A stretch of 64,000 nt of DNA, from the NCBI RefSeq assembly GCF_002284575.1, contig NZ_NPKJ01000019.1, positions 62,001 through 126,000 on the forward strand, given 5' to 3'. The notes under the pieces are model-generated. The model saw only the letters and a list, made by a program, of their open reading frames with translations, ran no database searches and was not told the DNA's origin. The position numbers and the translations under genes are program-made. Shown piece after piece: positions 15,986 through 24,024 of this stretch. Positions within the stretch are counted from its first letter, which is position 1; each line of letters opens with the position of its first letter. This DNA is from Mesorhizobium temperatum (GTDB taxonomy: Bacteria; Pseudomonadota; Alphaproteobacteria; Rhizobiales; Rhizobiaceae).

Positions 15986-18697
15986 TCAGACCACGAAGCC
16001 GCAGGCGGGCGGGGGGGTGCGGGTGTCCATGTTGCGGCCGCGGTTCAGGTGGTCGTCGATCTCGGCGGCCGCGCCGATCATGCGACCGTATAGGAAGACG
16101 GTGAAGGCAGCGGTCTCCAGGTCGCGCTCGGTCAGGGTGCCGGACTTGAAGTCCTTCCACAGCAGCGCCAGCAGCAGCGCCGCAATTACCGCGTCAACGT
16201 TTACGCAGAAAACGTAAGGCGAGGCCCCCTGATCGTGGAGTGCCTGGACGAGCTCGCGGTAGAAGGCGTGGAAGACGTTGTACTTTCCTTGCCGCGCCAT
16301 GAATTCCGCGATGAAGCGCTCGCGCGGATCGTGGTTGACGGGCTTACCTTTGAAGACCGGGTGATGGACGCCGGGGAGCGCGCGGACCTCAGTGCCGAGC
16401 TCCTTGGCCTGGGCCTTCTCGCGGCGGTACGTGCGCGCGAACGCCGTCGCCATCGCCTTCAGGTCGAGGCCGTGGGCTGGATCGGAGGGGTCGGTCAGCC
16501 CGGCGTCCTTGAATTGCTCGAGCAGGAAGGCCATGCCCTCGAAGCCGTTGCCGCCGTGGCTGTAGCCGGTATGGGTAAGGAAGCCGACCATCGCCTTGTT
16601 GATCTGCACGCGCGCGGGCGTCTGTGGCCCGTCCGCCGAGACCGCGCCCTTGGCACCCTGAGCCGAGATCGACCCAGGGCCGTTCGAAATCAGGAGCCCG
16701 ACGAGCATCTGCAGCGGCAGCGCCTCCTCGGGGGTGGGCTTCTTTCCAGTCATGGCGAGGAAGCAGAGGTCGGCCATCGTCCATTGCCCAAAGCGCTCGT
16801 CGCGTGGGATGCCCCATAGCGAGCCCGACCGGTGGTGCTCGCCGGGGATTGTCGCGCCGACCATGACGCCATAGAGCCTCAGGTACCAGGGCAGTGTCTC
16901 GGCGGTAAGGCGCGAGATGCGCTTGCGCATCAGCGGCCCCCAGGCGATCGTCGTGGCGATGGCCGCGAGAATTGCGTCCCGCGACAACCGGCCGCCCAGG
17001 CCTCCAAGGAACTTCAGGAACGCCGACCTGCCGCCGCGGGCTGCGATCGCCGCGAGCATCGCCTCTGGACGCGGGTCGGCGGCCTCGGCCTCGGTGGCCA
17101 GGAACAGCGCCCGAGTGGCATCGTCACAGACAATCCCCGAGGCGTCGAATTCCTCGTCGCGCCCGTCCCTGAGGCCCGAATGGGCGAAGAGCCCGATCAG
17201 TGCCCGGGTGCAGCCGAGCGCCCGCTCCACGCGCTTCGGCCCGACGATGGCGGCGGCGGTTGCCATCACCGCATTCGGAGCATTGCCGGCCTCCCGCGCC
17301 GCGTCGGCGGCGACGAGGATCGGGTCGCCGACGAGGTTGACCTCGGCTGCGACCGCGACGTCGAGCATCGCCCGGTCGTTCTCGGTGGCGATCTCGTGCA
17401 CGAGCGGCAGGGCGAAGGTCGCCTCCAGCGGCTCAAGCGCGAGATCGAGCACTGAATGGCCGTGCACGCTCGTCACCTGGGTTTTCGGGTCCATGACCGA
17501 CGCGCCGGACTTGTCCTTCATGTTCTGCCGCGCGACCACCGCCCCGACCTGGGCGCCGAGCGCGGCGATCTGGCCGGCGTAGGGCTCGGGCGCGGTGACG
17601 GCCGGCATGGCGAGTTCGGGCGGCAGCCGCAGGCCCTGGTCGTTGGCGACCCAGGGCTTTAGCGCGAGGTCCCCACGCGGCGCGAAGTCGGGCGCGGCGC
17701 CGTTGAGCGCCATCACCGCGGTGAGGGCGGCGGGGATGTCGGCGATGTTGGTGACGACGGCGCCCTTCGCGGACACGACCGGGTTCTCGGGCGTGAAGAG
17801 GCCTGGCACGCCGAAGGCCCCCATGAACCAGCGCTCCTTGTCCTCGGCGCTGTCGCCCGAGCCGGCCATAGCGCCGGCATGCCCGACGGCACGGGTCAGC
17901 TTCGACTTCCAGCGACCGACGACGCAGGCGACGACGGGCTTCGTCCAGTCGATGCCCTGCTCGTAGTAGCCGCCGGGTTCGGCATAGAGCACCGCCGCCT
18001 TGGAACGGTCGTCGTTGCCGAAGGCGTGGGCGAAGTCGGGCGCGGCGTAGTGGATGTAAACGTCCTTGCCGGAGGAGACGAGCGTCGTCGTGCCCCAGCC
18101 CGCAGTGGCGAGATACTGGGCGATCGTCGTGGTGAAGCCGCCGGAGTTCGAGAAGATCGCGACCGAACCTTTGAGCAGCGACTCCTCTGGCTTGTCGCCG
18201 CCGAGCGCGCCGCCGATGCGCACGCGGTTCCACGAATCGGCGACGCCAAGGCAGTTGCCGCCGATGATGTCGATGCCGTTCGCCTGAGCCATCGCCCGAA
18301 TCTCGCGGGCGTCGTGCACGGAGATCTTCTCGGTGATGATGACGATCTTGCGCAAGCCCGGGTTCACCCGCACGAGCTCGGCCACGCCGTCGCGCACGCC
18401 CGACGGCGGCAGGTAGACGACGCCGGTATCGAAGGCGTGGCCGGCGTCGAGCCCCTCGCGCACGTTGTTGTAGACCGGGATGTCGCCCACGGGCGTCTTC
18501 AGCACCTGCCCGCCGCGGCCGGGCGAGGTGCCGAAGACCACGTTGCCGCCGGAGAAGGCGTGGCTGGTCGGCGTGACCGTGCGCGACTCGCCGCCGAGGA
18601 CGTTGAGTACGCAGACCCGGTCGTCGCGGGTCGCGATATCGGCCAGTGACCGGAGGCCGAGGAAATAGGGAAAGCCTTCGATGCCCTTGTGATACAT
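15986..18697 (-). CDS. ATP-citrate-lyase-like large subunit: CoA-ligase alpha plus citrate-synthase-like domain
   Basis: A 903-residue fusion. Residues ~1-330 are a succinyl-CoA-synthetase-alpha-type CoA-binding/ligase module with the phosphohistidine site GHAGA (His273). Residues ~570-903 are a citrate-synthase-like module whose C-terminus parallels human ACLY (NVDAVIA and YGRMIGAAAEIDDHL against NVDGLIG and LGRSMGFIGHYLDQ). Synthase-type catalytic candidates are His714 (SHGGNGFEG), His778/779 (GVHHPVFKG) and Asp835. A helical linker of about 200 residues joins them. Predicted reaction: ATP- and CoA-dependent activation and cleavage of a citrate-like acid to acetyl-CoA (or analogue) plus a 2-oxo acid. 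Bacterial AclA is usually ~600 residues, so this is long. It starts 12 bases after its ATP-grasp partner. Confidence 0.7.
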   Translation of the reverse strand: MYHKGIEGFPYFLGLRSLADIATRDDRVCVLNVLGGESRTVTPTSHAFSGGNVVFGTSPGRGGQVLKTPVGDIPVYNNVREGLDAGHAFDTGVVYLPPSGVRDGVAELVRVNPGLRKIVIITEKISVHDAREIRAMAQANGIDIIGGNCLGVADSWNRVRIGGALGGDKPEESLLKGSVAIFSNSGGFTTTIAQYLATAGWGTTTLVSSGKDVYIHYAAPDFAHAFGNDDRSKAAVLYAEPGGYYEQGIDWTKPVVACVVGRWKSKLTRAVGHAGAMAGSGDSAEDKERWFMGAFGVPGLFTPENPVVSAKGAVVTNIADIPAALTAVMALNGAAPDFAPRGDLALKPWVANDQGLRLPPELAMPAVTAPEPYAGQIAALGAQVGAVVARQNMKDKSGASVMDPKTQVTSVHGHSVLDLALEPLEATFALPLVHEIATENDRAMLDVAVAAEVNLVGDPILVAADAAREAGNAPNAVMATAAAIVGPKRVERALGCTRALIGLFAHSGLRDGRDEEFDASGIVCDDATRALFLATEAEAADPRPEAMLAAIAARGGRSAFLKFLGGLGGRLSRDAILAAIATTIAWGPLMRKRISRLTAETLPWYLRLYGVMVGATIPGEHHRSGSLWGIPRDERFGQWTMADLCFLAMTGKKPTPEEALPLQMLVGLLISNGPGSISAQGAKGAVSADGPQTPARVQINKAMVGFLTHTGYSHGGNGFEGMAFLLEQFKDAGLTDPSDPAHGLDLKAMATAFARTYRREKAQAKELGTEVRALPGVHHPVFKGKPVNHDPRERFIAEFMARQGKYNVFHAFYRELVQALHDQGASPYVFCVNVDAVIAALLLALLWKDFKSGTLTERDLETAAFTVFLYGRMIGAAAEIDDHLNRGRNMDTRTPPPACGFVV

Positions 18698-18709
18698 GTC
18701 CGTCCTCCC

Positions 18710-19993
18710 TCAGGCCGCCGCGGCCTTGAGCCCCAGGGTAGCGGCGATCTCGTCGCGGCCGCCGGCGCGCATCCACGTGTCGACGCGCTTGGCGTAGTTC
18801 ACGACCTCGGAGATCGCGCTGTCGAAGCCGAAGAAGCGGTAGGGCAGGCCGAGGGACTCCAGCGTCTCGGTGAGGTTGCCCATACCGCGCACCAGGTTCG
18901 GACCGCCGCGTCCTACGACGACGTAGAGCGGCGTCGGCCCGTGCGCGGCGAAATATTCGCGCAGCGCGTCGCCCATGCCGCGGAAGGTCTCGAGGATGTC
19001 GGTGTTGTTCGACTTGCCGCCGATGATGAAGAGCACGTTGGTCTGGGGGAGGAAGTGCCGGTAGCAGATCGAGGCCACCGCCTTCATCTTCTCGTAGGGC
19101 GGGTTGCCGCCGAAGTCCGACGAGATGATCGCCGCCTCGCCCAGCACCTCGGTGACGAGGCTGTTGGCGCCGCCGCCGAAGGTCGGGGCAAGGATGGTGC
19201 CGCTCTCGTTGATCACGAAGACGTCCGACTGGCCCTGATGGGTGCGGAGTTGGTTCACCTCCTGCTCGAAGGCAGAGATGTCTGCCGCGAACAGCTGGTC
19301 TGGCAGCCCGAGCCGACCCACGCGCGGATCGTCGCGGTCGAACCCGCACTTGAAGTCGCAGGCCACCGGCGTCAACCGCCCGTCGCGCCCGGGACGCATG
19401 CGGATCGGGTTCAACTCAAGCGTCGTCATGCCGTAGTGGTGCATCAGCTCCCAGAGCTTCGGCAGGTGCTGCACCAGCGGCGAGATGATCTCCCGCGGCG
19501 CGCCAATGTCCGTCAGCGCGTTCGCCACCACGAAGGCCTTGAGTCCCGTGAGCGCCTCGAAGGGCACAGTGGCGATATCGGATTTATCGAGATCCTCGAT
19601 TTCCACGCCGCCGCGGTGGGTCAGCGTCATGGTCGGCGCGCGGAAATGCGTGTCGTCGGTGATGGCGAAATAGACCTCGTGCTCGGCGGGAATGCCGGCC
19701 TCGAAGGTCACGCCGTTCGCCTTGGCGAAGGCGTTGCCGTGGCGGTGCTCGGCGAAGTAGAGCCGCTCCTTTTCGGCGAGCGCGGTCTTGAGGTCCCGCG
19801 CCTTGCCGATTAGTCCCGCCTTGCCCTTCTTGCCGACGCCGCCGCGGAAGACCGGCTTGACGAAGATCAGGCCGTGGCGGGCGATCAGGTCCTGGATCGC
19901 GTCTTCGCCAGCGTCGGGCCCGAGCACCTCGGACGCGGGGAAGTCGACGTGGCCGAGCAGCCTCGACCCATAAAGCATGCCGTTGAGGTGCAT
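18710..19993 (-). CDS. ATP-citrate-lyase-like small subunit (ATP-grasp, CoA-ligase beta)
   Basis: A 427-residue protein. ATG 19993 follows a GAGGAG box and is preferred to the open frame back to 20047. Residues ~1-230 form an ATP-grasp domain (FVKPVFRGGVGKKG, LELNPIRM, CDFKCGFD, matching EINP and DAKxNFDD of succinyl-CoA synthetase beta). Residues ~235-400 match the ACL-specific half: GGGANSLV, FIIGGKSNNTDILETFRG and VVVGRGGPNLVRGM parallel IIGGSIANFTNVAATFKG and VRRGGPNYQEGL of ACLY. Together with the 15986 product it should form a heteromeric ATP-dependent citryl-CoA-forming and cleaving enzyme in the cytosol. Its true acid substrate is open. Confidence 0.72.
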   Translation of the reverse strand: MHLNGMLYGSRLLGHVDFPASEVLGPDAGEDAIQDLIARHGLIFVKPVFRGGVGKKGKAGLIGKARDLKTALAEKERLYFAEHRHGNAFAKANGVTFEAGIPAEHEVYFAITDDTHFRAPTMTLTHRGGVEIEDLDKSDIATVPFEALTGLKAFVVANALTDIGAPREIISPLVQHLPKLWELMHHYGMTTLELNPIRMRPGRDGRLTPVACDFKCGFDRDDPRVGRLGLPDQLFAADISAFEQEVNQLRTHQGQSDVFVINESGTILAPTFGGGANSLVTEVLGEAAIISSDFGGNPPYEKMKAVASICYRHFLPQTNVLFIIGGKSNNTDILETFRGMGDALREYFAAHGPTPLYVVVGRGGPNLVRGMGNLTETLESLGLPYRFFGFDSAISEVVNYAKRVDTWMRAGGRDEIAATLGLKAAAA

Positions 19994-20148
19994 AGCCGTT
20001 CTCCTCAATGACCGAGGCGTGGTTCGGTCGTTTGACCTGATGGGCACTCAATTTACGAATCTGCCGAGGTCGATGGAGCGACCAGGTTAGGCTCAGACGC
20101 TCGCGGCAACAAGCGCCCGGCTAGCCTCAGTTCCGTCGTCACTTGGTC

Positions 20149-20174
20149 GCCGGCCGGCATCATTGCCGACCGGC
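20149..20174 (-). terminator. GC-rich stem-loop between transporter and lyase genes
   Basis: GCCGGCCGGCA (20149-20159) and TGCCGACCGGC (20164-20174) form an 11-base stem with one G-U pair and a four-base loop, 3' of the permease stop on the reverse strand. No U-run follows, so it may be a partial terminator or a processing/stability element within the operon. Confidence 0.45.
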
Positions 20175-20186
20175 CTTCGGCACCCG

Positions 20187-20963
20187 TCAGGTGGCCCGGC
20201 TCTCGGTCGAATGCGGGCTCCACTTGATCAGACGGGCCTCGGCGATGTCGAGGATGCGGTCGATGATCAGCACGAACATCGCGAGGATCATAATGCCGGC
20301 GAAGACGCCGACCGCATCGAAGTTGCCTTCCGCCTGGGCAATCAGATAGCCAAGGCCGGCGGAGGCGCCAAGGTATTCGCCGATGATCGCGCCGACTACC
20401 GCGAAGCCGACCGAGGTGCGCAGCGACGATAGGATCCAGCTGGCCGCGGCCGGGAAGTAGACGTGGGTCAGCAGGCTTGAGCGCTTGGCGCCGAGGATCC
20501 GCGCGTTCGCCAGCACCACCGGGTTGACTTCCCGCACGCCCTGCATGGCGTTGAAGAAGGTGATGAAGAACACCAGCGTCACCGATAGCGCCACCTTCGA
20601 CCACAGCCCGAGGCCGAGCCAGAGCACAAAGATAGGAGCGAGCACCACGCGGGGGATGGCGTTCAGCGCCTTTATGAACGGGTCGAGGATGCGATAGGCG
20701 CCACGGCTAAGCCCTAGCCAGACGCCGGCCGCCACGCCGAGGGCGGTACCAATCACGTATCCGAGCACCGTCTCGGTGAGCGTGATCGACACGTGCCTGT
20801 AGAAGCCTGGGTCGATGATCCAGGCCACGATCTGCTTCATGATGTCGAAGGGGGCAGGGAAGAAGAAGACATCGATCACTCCGGCTTCCACGCCGAGCTG
20901 CCACCCGCCGACAATGACGACCAGCAGTCCCAGCTGGATCATACGTTCAGTCATGGCGTTCAT
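20187..20963 (-). CDS. ABC transporter permease, NitT/TauT family
   Basis: A 258-residue inner-membrane protein with six predicted membrane segments. The EAA-type loop is VREVNPVVLANARILGAKRSS, followed by the conserved FPAAASWILSSLRTSVGFAVVG stretch (given here only in outline), typical of SsuC/TauC permeases for small anions and aromatic or carboxylic acids. The start overlaps the ATPase stop by 17 bases. It works with the 20947 ATPase and 21791 binding protein. A 193-base gap with a stem-loop separates it from the lyase subunit gene. Confidence 0.87.
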   Translation of the reverse strand: MNAMTERMIQLGLLVVIVGGWQLGVEAGVIDVFFFPAPFDIMKQIVAWIIDPGFYRHVSITLTETVLGYVIGTALGVAAGVWLGLSRGAYRILDPFIKALNAIPRVVLAPIFVLWLGLGLWSKVALSVTLVFFITFFNAMQGVREVNPVVLANARILGAKRSSLLTHVYFPAAASWILSSLRTSVGFAVVGAIIGEYLGASAGLGYLIAQAEGNFDAVGVFAGIMILAMFVLIIDRILDIAEARLIKWSPHSTESRAT

Positions 20964-21777
20964 AGCTTTTCTCCACTTCGCCGCGCAGGGACGACCAGAT
21001 ATTGCGGTAAAGATCCATGAAGCGCGGATCGAGTTTGATTTCCGAGACGTCGCGCGGCCGGGCGAGATCGACGGGGAAGCTGTCGATCACGTGGCTGCAA
21101 GGCCCCGCAGCGAGGACGACCACGCGGTCGCCGAGCGCGATGGCTTCCTCGAGATCGTGCGTGATCATCACCACCGCGCGGCGCTCCTCCTGCCAGAGCG
21201 CGAGCAGCTCGTTCTGCATCAGGTGGCGGGTGTGGATGTCGAGCGCCGAGAAGGGCTCGTCCATCAGGATCACCTTCGGGCCGGTAATCAGCGCCTGCGC
21301 CATCTGAACACGCTTGCGCTGGCCGCCCGAAAGCTGGTGCGGGTAGCGTTGCTCAAAGCCCTTCAAGCCCACCTTGGCGAGCCATTTCATGGACTGTTCG
21401 CGCCTTTCGTTCGCGCCTGTTCCCTTGAACATCGGCCCGAGCTCGACATTTTCGAGCGCCGTCTTCCACGGAAGGAGCGCATCCTGCTGGAAAAGGTAGC
21501 CGATGTTGTTCTGGACGCCATGCACCGGCGCTCCGTCGATCGAGACAGTCCCGCTCGCCGGCTTCAGAAGTCCGGCGATGGCGTTGAGAATGGTACTCTT
21601 GCCGCACCCCGTCGGACCGACGATGGCCAGAAACTCGCCATCCGCAACAGTCAGGTTGACATTCTGGACGGCGATGAAGGTGCCAAAGGACATGGTGACC
21701 GAATCGATCGACACCATCGGCCTTGGCTTGTCCGGGCTCATCATCGTTGTTGCCGACTTCACTACGGCCAGTGCCAT
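20947..21777 (-). CDS. ABC transporter ATP-binding protein, NitT/TauT family
   Basis: A 276-residue ATPase. ATG 21777 is chosen because AGGAGG lies just upstream; the longer frame to 21822 overlaps the binding-protein gene. Walker A is GPTGCGKST, the signature is LSGGQRKRVQMAQAL, Walker B is ILMDEPFSALD, and the switch histidine is in MITHDLEEA. It is of the SsuB/TauB type without a TOBE domain. It starts 13 bases after the binding-protein gene. Confidence 0.9.
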   Translation of the reverse strand: MALAVVKSATTMMSPDKPRPMVSIDSVTMSFGTFIAVQNVNLTVADGEFLAIVGPTGCGKSTILNAIAGLLKPASGTVSIDGAPVHGVQNNIGYLFQQDALLPWKTALENVELGPMFKGTGANERREQSMKWLAKVGLKGFEQRYPHQLSGGQRKRVQMAQALITGPKVILMDEPFSALDIHTRHLMQNELLALWQEERRAVVMITHDLEEAIALGDRVVVLAAGPCSHVIDSFPVDLARPRDVSEIKLDPRFMDLYRNIWSSLRGEVEKSYERHD

Positions 21778-21790
21778 GACTTCCTCCTTG

Positions 21791-22792
21791 TCAGTTGGCG
21801 ACGTTGCGCGGCGCCTTGCCAACGAAGTCGTTCGTGTAGGTCTTGGAAAGGTCGATTTCAGCCGCCGCGACCTTTTCGTTGAAGCTTTTCAGAACCGCGA
21901 GTGGGGTTTTGACGTTCTCCTCGCTGATGAGGCCATCCGTCGAGAAGATCGCCTTGGCGTTTTCGACGGCCCTGATGTAGGTCTCGCGGTCGCCGGAGAT
22001 GAATTCCTTTGGCAGTTTTTCGACGATTTCTTCGGCCGAATGGCTGTCCATCCATTCGAGCGCCTTTACCGTTGCGTTGGTGACCTTCTGGATCGTTTCC
22101 GGATTGGCGTCGATATAGTCCTGGGTGGCGTAGAGAACCGATGTCGGATAGATGCCACCGTAGATTTCCTTGGCACCTTCGTCGCTACGTGCGTCTATCA
22201 GGATCTTGCCCACGCCCTTTGCTTCGATGAAAGTGGCCGCCGGGTCGTAGTTGACGAGCAGGTCGACCTTGCCCTGTTCGAGGGCTGCGACAGCAGCAGA
22301 TCCGGAGCCGACGCCGATCAGCGACACGTCGTCGGCCGACAGGCCGTTCCGCTGCAGATAGTAGCGGACAAAGAAGTCGGACGAGGAACCAGGCGATGTG
22401 ATGCCGACTTTCGCGCCTTTGATCGTTTCCGGCTTAGACGGGTCGAAGGTGCTATCCTTGCCGCCGGCCAGAACGAGGCCGGAATTGCGGGCGAGCTGGA
22501 TGAATGCGACGACCGCCTTGTTCTGCGACTGCATCTGGATCGTGTGATCGTAAAAGCCAACGGCGATATCCGTCGAGCCAGCCACGAGCGCCTGAAGGGT
22601 CTTCGAGCCGCCCGACGCGAAGTTCTCTACGGTAACCTCCAGACCCTCCTTCTCGTAAAGGCCGAGGCCGGCTGCGACCGGGAAAGGCAGGTTGTTGAGG
22701 TTGTAGGAACCGACGCTGATGCGCACGGGTTCCGCCAGGGCGGAGCCCGCAAAGGCAACGGTTGCCGCAAGGGCGAGCATGAGCTTACGCAT
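21791..22792 (-). CDS. ABC transporter substrate-binding protein, NMT1/SsuA-like
   Basis: A 333-residue periplasmic protein with a Sec signal peptide (MRKLMLALAATVAFAGSALA) behind a GGAGG box. The mature chain has NMT1/OMP-type landmarks: VGSYNLNNLPFPVAAGLGLYEKEGL near the start, then GKVDLLVNYDPAATF. Such proteins bind sulfonates, nitrate, thiamine precursors or aromatic and carboxylic acids. Given the isomerase and citrate-lyase-like genes in the same operon, an unsaturated or hydroxylated tricarboxylate is a reasonable ligand guess, which remains inference. Confidence 0.85.
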   Translation of the reverse strand: MRKLMLALAATVAFAGSALAEPVRISVGSYNLNNLPFPVAAGLGLYEKEGLEVTVENFASGGSKTLQALVAGSTDIAVGFYDHTIQMQSQNKAVVAFIQLARNSGLVLAGGKDSTFDPSKPETIKGAKVGITSPGSSSDFFVRYYLQRNGLSADDVSLIGVGSGSAAVAALEQGKVDLLVNYDPAATFIEAKGVGKILIDARSDEGAKEIYGGIYPTSVLYATQDYIDANPETIQKVTNATVKALEWMDSHSAEEIVEKLPKEFISGDRETYIRAVENAKAIFSTDGLISEENVKTPLAVLKSFNEKVAAAEIDLSKTYTNDFVGKAPRNVAN

Positions 22793-22837
22793 GATTTTCC
22801 TCCAAGTTATGTGGCGCCCTCCCGGCGGCCACGGTCA

Positions 22838-23920
22838 TTATGCCGCGCAGACGAACTGCGTGACAGGTTTTGCGAAAACATGTCCTTCGAATAGGCGGCG
22901 GGCGGTGCGCAGGATGCCCGCGACGATCTTGCCGTTCCTGTCCTGAAGCTTGACATCGAGATGGCCGCTCGGATGCTCGATCGACAGGACCACCGGTGGT
23001 TTGCGAGTGCCGATCAAGCGGGATGCCACCGTATTTTCGGTGATGCAGGCCGTCGCAATCCCAACAGCACCTGTCGTGGCAAGCGAAGGATGGCACTGGT
23101 GCGGCATGAAATAGCGCACATTGATGTCGCCGTCTGCCCTTGGCCGGGAAATCAGCACCGGCTTCGGTATCACCTGGTTGCTGACATCACCCATACCCAT
23201 TCGCTCACCGGCGGCGATGCGCAGGCTCTCCAGCCGTTCCAACAGCGCCTTGTTTCCGTTGAGTTCGGCGGCGGTCTCGAATCCGCTGACGCCGAGGGCC
23301 TCAGCCTCGAGGAGTATCATTGGCATGGCGCAGTCGATGCAAGTGACGCTGACGCCGTCGATGACCTCGTTCGGTTTGCCTGTGGGAAATAGCTGGCCCG
23401 TGCGGGCGCCTGCTGCATCCATGAAGGTAAGCGCAATCGGCGCCGCGCTGCCTGGAACGCCGTCGATCGCCGCGTCGCCGAGATAGGAGACGCTACCGTT
23501 GGGCGTCGGGACTTCTGCCTCGATCAGCTTTCCGGTGTTGACGTTGTGAATCCGGATGAGCGTCGTAGGACCCTGCACCGGCACAAGCCCCGCTTCGATG
23601 GCGAAGGGGCCGACGGCCGCAAGCATGTTGCCGCAGTTGGGTGAGATGTCGACGATCTGCTGGTCAACGCGCACCTGCGCGAAAAGGTAGTCGACGTCCG
23701 CGCCCTTGATGCTTGCGGGCCCGACGATGGCCACCTTGCTTGTGACCGGATTGCCGCCGCCAATGCCGTCGATCTGCAGCGGATGCCCTGATCCCATGAC
23801 CGAAAGAAGGATCTGGTCGCGAAAGGCCGGATCGGACGGCAGATCGGAGGCGAGGAAGAAGGGCCCCTTGGAGGTGCCGCCGCGCATCAGAGCGCACGGA
23901 ATGCGGATCAGATCGTTCAT
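22838..23920 (-). CDS. PrpF/GalD family isomerase (4-oxalomesaconate tautomerase-like)
   Basis: A 360-residue cytosolic protein of the PrpF family. It starts NDLIRIPCALMRGGTSKGPFF, and continues with IDGIGGGNPVTSKVAIV and ISPNCGNMLAAVGPFAIE, which contains the conserved active-site cysteine region (NCGN). Family members shift double bonds in tricarboxylates: PrpF on 2-methyl-aconitate, GalD and LigU on 4-oxalomesaconate in gallate and lignin breakdown. The sequence is closest in feel to GalD of Pseudomonas (361 residues, from memory). It is first in the minus-strand operon, next to the LysR promoter, and should isomerise the substrate brought in by the transporter. Confidence 0.78.
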   Translation of the reverse strand: MNDLIRIPCALMRGGTSKGPFFLASDLPSDPAFRDQILLSVMGSGHPLQIDGIGGGNPVTSKVAIVGPASIKGADVDYLFAQVRVDQQIVDISPNCGNMLAAVGPFAIEAGLVPVQGPTTLIRIHNVNTGKLIEAEVPTPNGSVSYLGDAAIDGVPGSAAPIALTFMDAAGARTGQLFPTGKPNEVIDGVSVTCIDCAMPMILLEAEALGVSGFETAAELNGNKALLERLESLRIAAGERMGMGDVSNQVIPKPVLISRPRADGDINVRYFMPHQCHPSLATTGAVGIATACITENTVASRLIGTRKPPVVLSIEHPSGHLDVKLQDRNGKIVAGILRTARRLFEGHVFAKPVTQFVCAA

Positions 23921-23979
23921 CGTGCGACATCCTCCCTTTCATGCGCTCGGTGGCTCAATCGTCTTGTTTGTTACGCGAA

Positions 23980-24010
23980 TCCGATTAATATGAGAAATGC
24001 TAAAATCGGA
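23980..24010. promoter_or_regulatory. Candidate LysR operator between the isomerase operon and lysR
   Basis: TCCGATT (23980-23986) and AATCGGA (24004-24010) form a perfect 7-base inverted repeat separated by 17 AT-rich bases, inside the 104-base divergent intergenic region. LysR-type regulators usually bind such interrupted dyads next to their own gene. The right arm ends 15 bases before the lysR start. Confidence 0.5.
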
Positions 24011-24024
24011 GATTTTGATGCGTT

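Noticed and set aside
17433..19349. 638-residue minus-strand frame spanning the two lyase-like genes
   Set aside because: Arg-rich shadow frame crossing a gene boundary; the ATP-grasp and CoA-ligase frames carry all recognised motifs.
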